A stretch of 64,000 nt of DNA from positions 1 through 64,000 of the forward strand of contig NZ_JANUXN010000008.1 in NCBI RefSeq assembly GCF_025699485.1. Reading direction: 5' to 3'. Position numbers and translations under genes: made by a program. The DNA is from Thauera carbonicopians (GTDB lineage: Bacteria > Pseudomonadota > Gammaproteobacteria > Burkholderiales > Rhodocyclaceae). Below the pieces are notes generated by a model. That model was not told the DNA's origin. It was given only the letters and a program-made list of their open reading frames with translations, and made no database searches. Positions 52,301 to 60,162 of the stretch are shown piece by piece (positions within the stretch are counted from its first letter, which is position 1; the number at the start of each line of letters is the position of its first letter).

Positions 52301-52824
52301 TCGCCGCGCGCGGGGTGCAGGTCGAACTGCGCATGGCGCTCGAACCCTGGAACGTGATGGGCGAGGAAGGCTCGGTCGGCGGTACGGTGCGCTACGTCGA
52401 TTCCTCGGTCGAGCGGCTGCAGGTCAAGGTCAGCGGCCTCAACGACGATCGCCATGTGCTGAGCTGCAACGGCCGTGCGATACCGCTGCAGCCCACCGGC
52501 ATCGTCGGCGAGTTCGTCGCCGGTGTGCGCTACCGTGCCTGGCAGCCGCCGTCCTGCCTGCACCCGACCATCGGCGTGCATGCACCGCTGACCTTCGACC
52601 TGGTCGACGGCTGGATGCAGCGTTCGATGGGCGGCTGCGTGTATCACGTCGCCCACCCGGGCGGCCGCAATCACGAGACCTATCCGGTCAATCCTTATGA
52701 GGCCGAAGGCCGCCGGCTGGTGCGTTTCACCACCACCGGCCACACGCCGGGCCGCATCGAGCCTGCGCCGGCGACACGCAACGCCGACTTCCCCTTCACC
52801 CTCGACCTGCGCCGCCAGGGCTGA
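49348..52824 (+). CDS. Transglutaminase-like protease fused to DUF2126 (Anbu-system component)
   Basis: A 1158-residue protein. About 1-290 is a bacterial transglutaminase-like domain with N-terminal beta region (KLNHITHYRYDRPVALSPQVVRLRP) and a complete Cys-His-Asp triad: Cys183 in SGSCRDSAW, His232 in DLHAWCEVY, Asp248 in GLDPTSG. About 340-1158 is the DUF2126/COG4196 region (GGEPTFVSLDD, FGQGKWYPGEQLPRW, HTGTGGGNHFVLGG), a domain related to circularly permuted amidoligases of glutamine-synthetase/ATP-grasp neighbourhoods. It likely cleaves or cross-links peptides. The GTG at 49348 gives the family start VSIHVKLNH with GAGG upstream. The next gene starts seven bases after its stop. Confidence 0.88.
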   Translation: MSIHVKLNHITHYRYDRPVALSPQVVRLRPAPHSRTPIHAYSLKVEPAEHFINWQQDPQSNYLARLVFPEKTTEFRVEVDLVAEMSVINPFDFFLEPSAKEIPFDYDDGQLVELAPYLVKAPAGVLGPKFEAYLASIPREPQASVDFLVALNQRLQQDIRYLVRMEPGVQTPEETLSLASGSCRDSAWLLVQLLRHLGLAARFVSGYLIQLTPDVKSLDGPSGTEVDFTDLHAWCEVYLPGAGWVGLDPTSGLFAGEGHIPLACSPEPSSAAPITGFSDECECEFEHHMKVERVWEAPRVTKPYTEEQWEAIEALGHRIDGDLDASDVRLTQGGEPTFVSLDDRDGAAWNGDALDPFNRDTSKPSKRTLAENLMFRLKDHYAPQGLLHFGQGKWYPGEQLPRWSLNCYWRKDGEPLWRDPDLFARELSGTRVDEKTAGDFLARVAERLGVAGKWMMPAFEDAWYYLWRERKLPTNVDPHDSRVDDPLERARLAKIFEQGLKEVIGYVLPIVRSHTGPQRWQSGPWFLRAERLYLIPGDSPIGYRLPLDSQPWAGKGDYPWIHQIDPNQAFPVLPAHAALRHQLQPTGVTIGADSGLGFEAHAGGWTPGRIEHAGQHDVDGEAAMPLPGADTAALASRDERYDPARPPGPYESAGWITRSAICAEPRGGLLYIFMPPTAALEDYLEVVAAIEATAEEFALPVVLEGYEPPSDPRLSHFRITPDPGVIEVNIHPAGNWDELVERTTTLYEEAHQSRLSTEKFMLDGRHTGTGGGNHFVLGGATPVDSPFLRRPDLLRSLVSYWHNHPSLSYLFSGLFIGPTSQAPRVDEARHDSVHELEVAFQQFPDPGVQVPPWLIDRLLRNLLIDATGNTHRAEFCIDKLYSPDGPTGRLGLLELRAFEMPPHARMSLAQQLLLRALIARFWQQPYAPDRLRRWGTELHDRFLLPHWVAEDFRDVIDELREFGYPMEFDWFAPHFEFRFPKYGEFAARGVQVELRMALEPWNVMGEEGSVGGTVRYVDSSVERLQVKVSGLNDDRHVLSCNGRAIPLQPTGIVGEFVAGVRYRAWQPPSCLHPTIGVHAPLTFDLVDGWMQRSMGGCVYHVAHPGGRNHETYPVNPYEAEGRRLVRFTTTGHTPGRIEPAPATRNADFPFTLDLRRQG

Positions 52825-52831
52825 GGACGCC

Positions 52832-55549
52832 ATGCAGCTTCAGCCGCAGAGCCCGCCCGAACTGCTCGCGCACTACGCCGCGCGGCCGGACCGCTACGAC
52901 GAACTGTGCCAGCGCATCGGCAGCGTGGTGGTGGTGCGGCCGCACTGGCGCGACTTCTTCCACCAGCTGGCGGCGATGCCGCCGGCCGAGACCGAGGCGC
53001 GGCGGGCGGCGCTGCGCCGGCTGGTGCACGAGAACGGCATCACCTACAACGTCTATGCCGACCCGCGCGGCTTCGAGCGGCCGTGGGACCTCGACCTGCT
53101 GCCCTACATCCTGCCGGCGGCGGAATGGGCGCAGATCGAGGCCGCGGTGATCCAGCGCGCGACGCTGTTCAACCTGATCCTCGCCGACCTCTACGGCGAG
53201 CAGAACCTGCTGCAGCAGGGGCTGATCCCGCCGGCGCTGATCTATGGCCACAGTGGCTTCCTGCGGCCGCTGGTGGGCGTCAAGCAGCCGCGCGACCTGT
53301 TCCTGCACCTCTATGCGGTGGATCTCGCGCGCTCGCCCGACGGCCGCTGGTGGGTGGTGGCCGATCGCACCCAGGCGCCGTCCGGCGCCGGTTATGCGCT
53401 GGAGAATCGCGGCGTGGTGGCACGGGCGCTGCCGGAACTCTATCGCGCCGCCGGCGCGCAGCCGCTGGCGCCTTTCTTCGAGGATTTCCGCGACAGCCTC
53501 GCCGCGCTGGCACCCCTGGGATCGGCAGCGGGCGAGGCACCGCTGATCGTGGTGCTGACGCCCGGGCCGTACAACGAAACCTACTTCGAGCACGCCTTCC
53601 TCGCCCGCGAGATGGGGTTCCCGCTGGTCGAAGGCCAGGACCTGACGGTGCGCGACGAACAGGTCTTCCTGCGCACGCTGGATGGCCTGCGCCGGGTGCA
53701 TGTGATCCTGCGCCGGGTGGACGACATCTGGTGCGACCCGCTCGAACTGCGCGACGATTCGGCGCTCGGCGTGGCCGGGCTGGTGGCGGCGGTGCGTGCC
53801 GGCGGCGTGACGGTGGCGAACGCGCTCGGCAGCGGCATTCTCGAAACCGGCGCGCTGCTCGGTTATCTGCCGCGGCTGGCCGAGCACCTGCTCGGGCAGA
53901 AACTGAAGATGCCGTCGGTGGCGACCTGGTGGTGCGGCGAGGCCGCGGCCTGTGCCCATGCGCTGTCGCGACTGGGCGAACTGGTGGTCAAGCCGGCCTA
54001 TCCGGCGATGCGCGGCGGGCCGGTGTTCTGCCGCGACCTGCCGCCGGCGGAACTGGCGGCGCTGGCCGCTCGCATCGCCGAGCGGCCTTTCGACTTCGTC
54101 GCGCAGGAAATGGTGAATATCTCGCAGGCGCCGGTGCTGGCCGACGAGCGGGAGGAGGCCGGCGAGGCCGCCGGCGGGCTGGTGGCGCGCAACATCGGCC
54201 TGCGGGTGTTCGTCGCCGCCTCGCCCGACGGCTTCCGCGTGATGCCGGGCGGCCTGGTGCGCGTCGCCCCCGAAACCGACATGCGCGTGGTGTCGATGCA
54301 GCACGGCGGCGGCAGCAAGGATGCCTGGGTGCTGGGTGGCGCGGTATCGACGGTGCGCCGGCCGGTGTCCGCGGTGCCCGGCCAGCTCGCGCCGCGCGAG
54401 CTCGACATGCCGCTGCCCGGGCTGGCGAGCCGGGTCGCCGAGAACTTCTTCTGGCTCGGCCGCTACAGCGAGCGTGCCGACGGTTCGGCACGCCTGGGGC
54501 GTGAAACCCTGAGGCGGCTCGGTGGCCTGGTGGAGTTCGATCGCCCCGTGGCGAAGGCACGCAACGATGATGCCGGGCCATGGGCGACGCCGACGCTGGC
54601 GGCGCTGGCCAGCCTGTGCGAGCGCTGCGGCCTGCGGCTGTCCGCCGGCGAAGAGGCCGCTGAGGAAAGGGCCGTCCAGGACAGGAGTGCCCGGGGAGAG
54701 GCAGCGGCGCAGGACGGCGCTGCGCCGGCACGGCCTGTGCCGCCACCCGAGGATGGCCCCCTTGCTGCGGAGTGCGGCATCGAGCGGCTGGCGGGTGCGT
54801 TGTTCGACGAAAGCCAGAGCGGCAGCGTGGTGACCAGCCTGCGTGGCGTGCTGCGCCTGGCGGCCCAGCTGCGCGACCGGCTGTCGCCGGACAGCTGGCG
54901 CATCTACAATCGCCTGGCCGAATTCGCCACGCCTGCGCCAAGCACGCCAGGCCTGGGCGACGCGATGCATCGCCTGGACGAGTCGCTGCTGTCGCTGGTG
55001 ACGCTGTCGGGCTTCGTCATCGAGAGCATGCCGCGCGATGCCGGCTGGCGCTTCCTGTCCATCGGCCGCCGCATCGAGCGCCTGCAGTTCCTGACTTCGG
55101 CGCTGGCCGCGCTGCTGACGGTGCCGGAGCAGGGTGCGCTGGAAGCGCTGCTGGCCGTCACCGACGGCGAGATCCGTTACCGCAGCCGCAACACGCGCGG
55201 ACTCGCGCCGCGGCCGGTCGCCGAGCTGGTGATGTTCGACCCCGACAATCCGCGCGCGCTGCGCTACCAGATCGAGTCGCTGATCGAGCATGTCGGCCGC
55301 CTGCCGGGCGGCCGCTCGCTCGGCGAGCCCTTGCAGGCGCTGCTGGCCGAGCTGGATGCCGAACGCGACTGCGACTGCTTCGAAAGGCTGGCGCTCGATC
55401 CGCGCAAGCCAGCCGCGGCCGAGGCGCGGCAAACTGTCGCTTCGCTGCTGCGGCGCATCTGGGGCGCCGGCAATGCACTGGCCGACGGCATTTCCCACCG
55501 CTACTTCACCCATCTGGACGCGCGCAGTCATGCAACCGCCTCGCGCTGA
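52832..55549 (+). CDS. Circularly permuted ATP-grasp ligase fused to an alpha-E domain
   Basis: A 905-residue fusion. About 1-520 is a circularly permuted ATP-grasp (DUF404/DUF407) domain with NGITYNVYADPRG, TPGPYNETYFEHAFLAREMG, VEGQDLTVRDEQVFLRT, LVVKPAYPAMRGGPVF and GGLVRVAPE. About 525-900 is an alpha-E helical domain starting LASRVAENFFWLGRYSERAD. The linker near 600-660 carries an Ala/Glu/Pro-rich low-complexity insert. The ATP-grasp part is predicted to form peptide-like bonds; alpha-E domains accompany it. It duplicates, in fused form, what the two genes at 56664 and 58183 encode separately. It is tightly packed behind the DUF2126 gene. Confidence 0.88.
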   Translation: MQLQPQSPPELLAHYAARPDRYDELCQRIGSVVVVRPHWRDFFHQLAAMPPAETEARRAALRRLVHENGITYNVYADPRGFERPWDLDLLPYILPAAEWAQIEAAVIQRATLFNLILADLYGEQNLLQQGLIPPALIYGHSGFLRPLVGVKQPRDLFLHLYAVDLARSPDGRWWVVADRTQAPSGAGYALENRGVVARALPELYRAAGAQPLAPFFEDFRDSLAALAPLGSAAGEAPLIVVLTPGPYNETYFEHAFLAREMGFPLVEGQDLTVRDEQVFLRTLDGLRRVHVILRRVDDIWCDPLELRDDSALGVAGLVAAVRAGGVTVANALGSGILETGALLGYLPRLAEHLLGQKLKMPSVATWWCGEAAACAHALSRLGELVVKPAYPAMRGGPVFCRDLPPAELAALAARIAERPFDFVAQEMVNISQAPVLADEREEAGEAAGGLVARNIGLRVFVAASPDGFRVMPGGLVRVAPETDMRVVSMQHGGGSKDAWVLGGAVSTVRRPVSAVPGQLAPRELDMPLPGLASRVAENFFWLGRYSERADGSARLGRETLRRLGGLVEFDRPVAKARNDDAGPWATPTLAALASLCERCGLRLSAGEEAAEERAVQDRSARGEAAAQDGAAPARPVPPPEDGPLAAECGIERLAGALFDESQSGSVVTSLRGVLRLAAQLRDRLSPDSWRIYNRLAEFATPAPSTPGLGDAMHRLDESLLSLVTLSGFVIESMPRDAGWRFLSIGRRIERLQFLTSALAALLTVPEQGALEALLAVTDGEIRYRSRNTRGLAPRPVAELVMFDPDNPRALRYQIESLIEHVGRLPGGRSLGEPLQALLAELDAERDCDCFERLALDPRKPAAAEARQTVASLLRRIWGAGNALADGISHRYFTHLDARSHATASR

Positions 55550-55583
55550 AGATCCATGCGTGCCGGCGGCGGACGAAGCGTCG

Positions 55584-56534
55584 ATGCACTGCTACGAGAT
55601 CACCCACGACACCACCTACCGCTACGCCAGCCCGGTGCTGCTGTCGCAGCAGATCGCCCACCTGAGCCCGCGTGCGATGCCTCGCCAGCGCCTGTTCGCG
55701 CATCGCCTGACGATTTCGCCCGAGCCGTCCACGCGCAGCGAGCGCCCGGACTTCTTCGGCAACCCGACGACGCGCTTCGGCCTGTATGCGCCGCACGAAC
55801 GGCTGAGCGTGCGGGCGGTGAGCCGGGTCGGCGTGCAGCGGCAGGACTGGCCCGAGCCGGCGCAGAGCCTGCCGTGGGAAGCCGCGCGCGACCATCTGCG
55901 CGATGCGCTGTCGGGCCATGCGCCCTTGCAGGTCGATGCGCGCGATGCCGGCCAGTACCGCTTCGCCTCGCCCTTCGTGCAGCTCGGCGAGGAAACCGCG
56001 ACCTATGCCGCCTATGCCGCGCGCTGCTTCACCCCCGGCCGGCCGCTGCTGGAAGCGGCGCAGGCGCTGTCCTCGCTGATCCATGCCGAATTCCGCTTCG
56101 ACCCGGCGGCCACCAGCGTCGCCACGCCGGTGGCCGAGGTTTTCGCCGAACGCCACGGCGTGTGCCAGGACTTTTCCCATCTGATGATCGCCTGCCTGCG
56201 CTCACTCGGGCTGGCGGCGCGCTACCTGTCGGGCTACCTGCTCACCGAGCCGCCGCCGGGGCAGCCGCGGCTGATCGGCGCCGACGCCTCGCATGCCTGG
56301 GTCGCGGTGTGGTGCCCGGGCATCGGCTGGGTGGAGTTCGACCCCACCAACGCCGTGCAGCCGGCTCAGGGCCACATCACGCTGGCCTGGGGGCGCGATT
56401 ATGGCGACGTCTGCCCGCTGCGCGGCGTGATCCTGGGCGGCGCCAGCCACGCCGCGGACGTCGCGGTGACGGTGATGCCGGTAGCGGTGCCGCCAGCGGC
56501 GCCGGGCTGCGGCGAATCCGATGCACCAGCATGA
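55584..56534 (+). CDS. Second transglutaminase-like protease of the Anbu system
   Basis: A 316-residue transglutaminase-like protein. It starts MHCYEITHDTTYRYASPVLLSQQIAHLSPR and has the Cys194 (HGVCQDFSHLM), His237 (ASHAWVAVW) and Asp253 (EFDPTNAV) triad. It lacks the DUF2126 extension of the protein encoded at 49348. The ATG at 55584 is chosen because the family starts at this beta-strand; ATG 55530 would add 18 residues and overlap the previous gene. Predicted to cleave or transfer peptides in concert with the ATP-grasp ligases. Confidence 0.86.
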   Translation: MHCYEITHDTTYRYASPVLLSQQIAHLSPRAMPRQRLFAHRLTISPEPSTRSERPDFFGNPTTRFGLYAPHERLSVRAVSRVGVQRQDWPEPAQSLPWEAARDHLRDALSGHAPLQVDARDAGQYRFASPFVQLGEETATYAAYAARCFTPGRPLLEAAQALSSLIHAEFRFDPAATSVATPVAEVFAERHGVCQDFSHLMIACLRSLGLAARYLSGYLLTEPPPGQPRLIGADASHAWVAVWCPGIGWVEFDPTNAVQPAQGHITLAWGRDYGDVCPLRGVILGGASHAADVAVTVMPVAVPPAAPGCGESDAPA

Positions 56535-56538
56535 TGCA
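56522..56538. promoter_or_regulatory. NtrC-like box 1, second Anbu-system operon
   Basis: TGCACCAGCATGATGCA matches TGCACCA-N3-TGGTGCA at 13 of 14 positions. It overlaps the 3' end of the transglutaminase gene and is centred about 117 bp upstream of the predicted sigma-54 start. Confidence 0.65.
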
Positions 56539-56556
56539 TCGCATGCCAGGCTGGTG

Positions 56557-56573
56557 CGCACCAGCGAGGTGCA
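56557..56573. promoter_or_regulatory. NtrC-like box 2, second Anbu-system operon
   Basis: CGCACCAGCGAGGTGCA matches the consensus at 12 of 14 positions with perfect GCACC-N5-GGTGC cores. It is centred 35 bp after box 1. Between and overlapping them lies another dyad CTGGTGCGCACCAG. Tandem boxes at this distance are typical of NtrC enhancers. Confidence 0.65.
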
Positions 56574-56619
56574 CGCCGGGCAATTGCGCCGCGGCGCGGT
56601 ATTTCGCGCCCGCCAGCGG

Positions 56620-56636
56620 CTTGGCACGCTTTCTGC
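56620..56636 (+). promoter_or_regulatory. Sigma-54 -24/-12 promoter, second Anbu-system operon
   Basis: CTTGGCACGCTTTCTGC with GG at 56623-56624 and GC at 56635-56636 (10 bases between) is a near-consensus sigma-54 element (YTGGCACG-N4-TTGCW, one mismatch in the -12 part). A start near 56647 leaves a short leader containing AAGGGAG before ATG 56664. Confidence 0.7.
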
Positions 56637-56663
56637 TGTGGTAGCGCGCAAGGGAGTCCGACA

Positions 56664-58112
56664 ATGATCGCAGACATCAAAATGACCGCAGCGAAACCCT
56701 ATGACGAAATGTATGCCGCCGATGGTTCGGTGCGCGCCCATTACCGCAGCTACGCCGACTGGCTCGAACGGATGCCGCGCGAACGCATCGAGCGCAAGCG
56801 CGGCGAGGCCGACGTCGCCTTCCACCGCGTCGGCATCACCTTCAATGTCTATGGCGCCGACGGCGGCAAGGAGCGGCTGATCCCGTTCGATCTGCTGCCG
56901 CGCATCATCCCCGGCGATGAATGGACGGCGCTCGAAGCCGGTCTGCGCCAGCGCGTGAGGGCGCTCAACGCCTTCCTGACCGACGTCTATCACGACCAGG
57001 AAATCCTGCGCGCCGGCCGCATGCCGTCCGACCTGGTGCTGAACAATGCCCAGTTCCGCACCGAGATGAAGGGTGTGGACGTGCCCGGCGGGCTGTACGC
57101 GATGATTGCCGGCATCGACCTGGTGCGCGCCGCGGGCGCCGACGGCAAGGGCGAGTACTACGTGCTGGAGGACAACCTGCGCGTGCCCTCGGGCGTCAGC
57201 TACCTGATCGAGAACCGCAAGATGATGATGCGGCTGTTCCCCGACCTGTTCTCGCGCTACCGCGTGCAGCCGGTGGAACACTACCCCGACCTGCTGCTGG
57301 AGACGCTGCGCGCGGTCGCGCCCGAGGGCGTGCTCGACCCCACTGCGGTGCTGCTGACGCCGGGCGCCTACAACAGCGCCTACTTCGAGCACAGCTTCCT
57401 GGCCCAGCAGATGGGGATCGAACTGGTCGAAGGCCAGGACCTGTTCGTCAAGGACGACACGGTCTACATGCGCACCACCCAGGGGCCGCGCCGGGTGGAC
57501 GTGATCTACCGCCGCATCGACGACGACTTCCTCGATCCGCAGGTGTTCCGCGCCGATTCCATGCTCGGCGTGCCCGGCCTGATGTCGGCCTACCGCGCCG
57601 GCCGGGTGACGCTGGCCAACGCGGTCGGCACCGGCGTCGCCGACGACAAGTCGATCTACCCCTACGTGCCGGAGATGGTGCGCTTCTACCTGGGCGAGGA
57701 ACCCATCCTCAACAACGTGCCCACCTACATGCTGCGCAACGAGGAGGACCTCGCCTATACGCTCGCGCACCTGCCCGAGCTGGTGGTGAAGGAAGTCCAC
57801 GGCGCCGGCGGCTACGGCATGCTGGTCGGGCCGGCGGCGACCAAGGCCGAGATCGAGCATTTCCGCCAGCTCATCGTCGCCGCGCCGGAGAAATACATCG
57901 CCCAGCCGACGCTGTCCTTGTCGACCTGTCCGACTTTCGTCGAAGCCGGCATCGCGCCGCGCCACATCGACCTGCGCCCCTTCGTACTGTCGGGCGGCAA
58001 GGAGATCCGCATGGTGCCCGGCGGCCTGACGCGGGTGGCGATGCAGGCCGGTTCGCTGGTGGTGAATTCCTCGCAGGGCGGCGGCACCAAGGATACCTGG
58101 GTGGTCGGCTGA
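56664..58112 (+). CDS. Circularly permuted ATP-grasp ligase of the Anbu system
   Basis: A 482-residue stand-alone circularly permuted ATP-grasp (DUF404/DUF407) protein: [91 protein letters not shown] and GGLTRVAM. It is paralogous to the N-terminal domain of the fusion at 52832. Predicted role: ATP-dependent amide-bond formation on an unknown peptide or protein. It is first gene of the downstream operon, with AAGGGAG before the ATG and a sigma-54 element immediately upstream. Confidence 0.9.
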   Translation: MIADIKMTAAKPYDEMYAADGSVRAHYRSYADWLERMPRERIERKRGEADVAFHRVGITFNVYGADGGKERLIPFDLLPRIIPGDEWTALEAGLRQRVRALNAFLTDVYHDQEILRAGRMPSDLVLNNAQFRTEMKGVDVPGGLYAMIAGIDLVRAAGADGKGEYYVLEDNLRVPSGVSYLIENRKMMMRLFPDLFSRYRVQPVEHYPDLLLETLRAVAPEGVLDPTAVLLTPGAYNSAYFEHSFLAQQMGIELVEGQDLFVKDDTVYMRTTQGPRRVDVIYRRIDDDFLDPQVFRADSMLGVPGLMSAYRAGRVTLANAVGTGVADDKSIYPYVPEMVRFYLGEEPILNNVPTYMLRNEEDLAYTLAHLPELVVKEVHGAGGYGMLVGPAATKAEIEHFRQLIVAAPEKYIAQPTLSLSTCPTFVEAGIAPRHIDLRPFVLSGGKEIRMVPGGLTRVAMQAGSLVVNSSQGGGTKDTWVVG

Positions 58113-58182
58113 GGCCGCTCACCTGCCTTCAGCCGCCTGTCCCCGTCCGTACCCCATATCCGATGAAGCTGGGAGAACGATC

Positions 58183-59130
58183 ATGCTGAGCCGTACCGCC
58201 GATCACCTCTACTGGATGGCGCGTTATACCGAACGTGCGGAAAACACCGTGCGCATGCTCGACGTTTCTTACCGGATGTCGCTGCTGCCGCGCAACAACG
58301 GCAGCAGCGACGACGGCTGGGGCGCGATCCTCGCCATCAGCGAACTGACCGACGCCTACGCCCGCAGCGGACGGCCGCTGACGGCGCGTGACGTCATCGA
58401 GTTCGTCGTGCTCGACCGCGACAACCTGTCGAGCGTGTGGAACTGCCTGCGTGCGGCGCGCGAGAATGCGCACGCGGTGCGCGGCACGCTGACCGCGGAA
58501 ATGTGGGAAACCACCAACGCCACCTGGCTCGAAATCCGCGACATGACGCCGGAAAAGCTGCAGGTGACCGATCTCGGCGAGTTCTTCGAGTGGGTGAAAT
58601 TCCGCTCCCATCTGCTGCGCGGCGTCACCTTCGGCACCATGCTGCACGACGACGCCTTCCAGTTCGTGCGCCTGGGCACCTTCCTCGAACGTGCCGACAA
58701 CACCGCGCGCCTGCTCGACGTGAAGTACCACAACCTGCTGCCGCAGACCGAGAGTCCGACCGGCACCACCGACTACTACCAGTGGGGCGCGCTGCTGCGC
58801 TCGGTGTCGGCCTTCGAGACCTACCGCCACGTCTACCGCGATGTCATCACGCCCTACAAGGTCGCCGAACTGCTGATCCTCAACCACGCCATGCCGCGCT
58901 CGCTGCATGCCTGCGTCGACGAGGTCAACGACATCCTCGGCGAGATCGCCAACCTGCACTCGGCCGAAGCCGCGCGCCAGGCCGGCGAACTCCATGCCAC
59001 GCTGCACTACGGCCGCATGGACGACATCTTCGACACCGGCCTGCACCCCTGGCTCGAGCGCTTCCTCGAGCGCATCAACCGGCTGGGGGATCGCATCGGC
59101 GACAACTTTCTCGTTCCGGTCGCCGCCTGA
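58183..59130 (+). CDS. Alpha-E domain protein of the Anbu system
   Basis: A 315-residue all-helical alpha-E protein: MLSRTADHLYWMARYTERAENTVRMLDV at the start, FLERADNTARLLDVKY, and an Asp/Arg-rich helical core. The family always accompanies the permuted ATP-grasp ligases and is thought to be a scaffold or accessory; biochemical role unproven. It parallels the C-terminal part of the fusion at 52832. GGGAGAA precedes the ATG; it follows the ATP-grasp gene by 70 bp. Confidence 0.9.
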   Translation: MLSRTADHLYWMARYTERAENTVRMLDVSYRMSLLPRNNGSSDDGWGAILAISELTDAYARSGRPLTARDVIEFVVLDRDNLSSVWNCLRAARENAHAVRGTLTAEMWETTNATWLEIRDMTPEKLQVTDLGEFFEWVKFRSHLLRGVTFGTMLHDDAFQFVRLGTFLERADNTARLLDVKYHNLLPQTESPTGTTDYYQWGALLRSVSAFETYRHVYRDVITPYKVAELLILNHAMPRSLHACVDEVNDILGEIANLHSAEAARQAGELHATLHYGRMDDIFDTGLHPWLERFLERINRLGDRIGDNFLVPVAA

Positions 59131-59203
59131 ACGCTTCCTGGCGCCGCCCTCGGTTTGCTCGTGGACCGGCGGCGCCGAACAATGACCCGACAGGACTGCC
59201 CGC

Positions 59204-60016
59204 ATGACTTATTGCGTTGCGATGTGCCTCGACGAGGGACTCGTCTGTCTGTCCGATTCCCGCACCAACGCGGGCGTCGACCATATCAACACCTTCCGCA
59301 AGATGACCGTCTTCGAGCGTGCCGGCGACCGGGTGCTGGTGTTGATGAGCGCCGGCAACCTCGCCATCACCCAGGCGGTCATCAACATCCTGCGCGAACA
59401 TGCCGCGGTACAGGACCGCCAGAGCCTGTGGAGCGCGCCGACCATGTTCGAATGCGCGCGCCTGGTCGGCGACACCATCCGTCGCGTGCATCAGCGCGAT
59501 GCCGAAGCCTTGCAGCAGTTCGGCGTCGAATTCAACGCCTCCTTCATCCTCTGCGGCCAGATCGCCGACGAGCCGCCGCGGCTGTTCAGCATCTACGCCG
59601 CCGGCAACTTCATCGAGGCCTCCAGCGACACGCCCTACTTCCAGATCGGCGAATCCAAGTACGGCAAGCCGATCGTCGACCGCGTGGTCAATTGCCGCAC
59701 CTCGCTCGACGAAGCCGCCAAGTGCGCGCTGATCTCGATGGATTCGACGATCCGCTCGAACCTGTCCGTCGGCCTGCCGCTGGACCTGCTGATCTACAAG
59801 CGCGACAGCCTGAAGGTGACGCGCCACGTCAGCATCGATGCCGACAATCCCTATTTCGACATGATCCACAACCAGTGGGGCGCCAACCTGCGCCGGGTGT
59901 TCGCCGAACTGCCCGATCCCGACTGGGCGACCTGGCCGCAGGAAGCCGTGCCGCGCCCGCGCGTGCGGGACATGGGCGAGACGGCGGTATGCGAAGCCGC
60001 CGGCAAGAAGGGGTGA
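59204..60016 (+). CDS. Anbu bacterial proteasome homologue (proteasome-type protease)
   Basis: A 270-residue N-terminal-nucleophile hydrolase of the Anbu (bacterial proteasome homologue) family. After Met removal Thr1 would be the nucleophile (MTYCVAMCLDEGLVCLSDSRTN); counting from Thr1, Asp17 and Lys32 occupy the positions of the proteasomal Asp17 and Lys33. Family features include LVLMSAGNLAITQAVIN and ISMDSTIRSNLSVGLPLDLLIY. Structures of relatives form open helical rings with weak or undetected peptidase activity and unknown substrates. It closes the operon and is followed by a strong terminator. Its genomic company is the defining context of the family. Confidence 0.95.
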   Translation: MTYCVAMCLDEGLVCLSDSRTNAGVDHINTFRKMTVFERAGDRVLVLMSAGNLAITQAVINILREHAAVQDRQSLWSAPTMFECARLVGDTIRRVHQRDAEALQQFGVEFNASFILCGQIADEPPRLFSIYAAGNFIEASSDTPYFQIGESKYGKPIVDRVVNCRTSLDEAAKCALISMDSTIRSNLSVGLPLDLLIYKRDSLKVTRHVSIDADNPYFDMIHNQWGANLRRVFAELPDPDWATWPQEAVPRPRVRDMGETAVCEAAGKKG

Positions 60017-60044
60017 GGCAGGATGGAGGCAGTGGGATGAAGAA

Positions 60045-60074
60045 AAAAGGGCTGCGTGTGATCGCAGCCCTTTT
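60045..60074. terminator. Bidirectional terminator between anbu and the chemoreceptor gene
   Basis: AAAAGGGCTGCG (60045-60056) pairs perfectly with CGCAGCCCTTTT (60063-60074) around a 6-base loop. A-run on one side and T-run on the other let it stop anbu transcripts and the convergent chemoreceptor gene. Confidence 0.9.
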
Positions 60075-60162
60075 CCGGGATGAATGTGGCGGAGCGGGCG
60101 GTGCGCGTGCACGGCCGACTCCGCGAGCGGGCGCCGACGCCGACGCCGAAGCGGCTCCCGAT

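Noticed and set aside
49324-55531. Two open frames of about 910 codons on the minus strand opposite the Anbu-system genes
   Set aside because: Antisense shadows in high-GC DNA; composition is atypical and the plus-strand products carry intact catalytic motifs.
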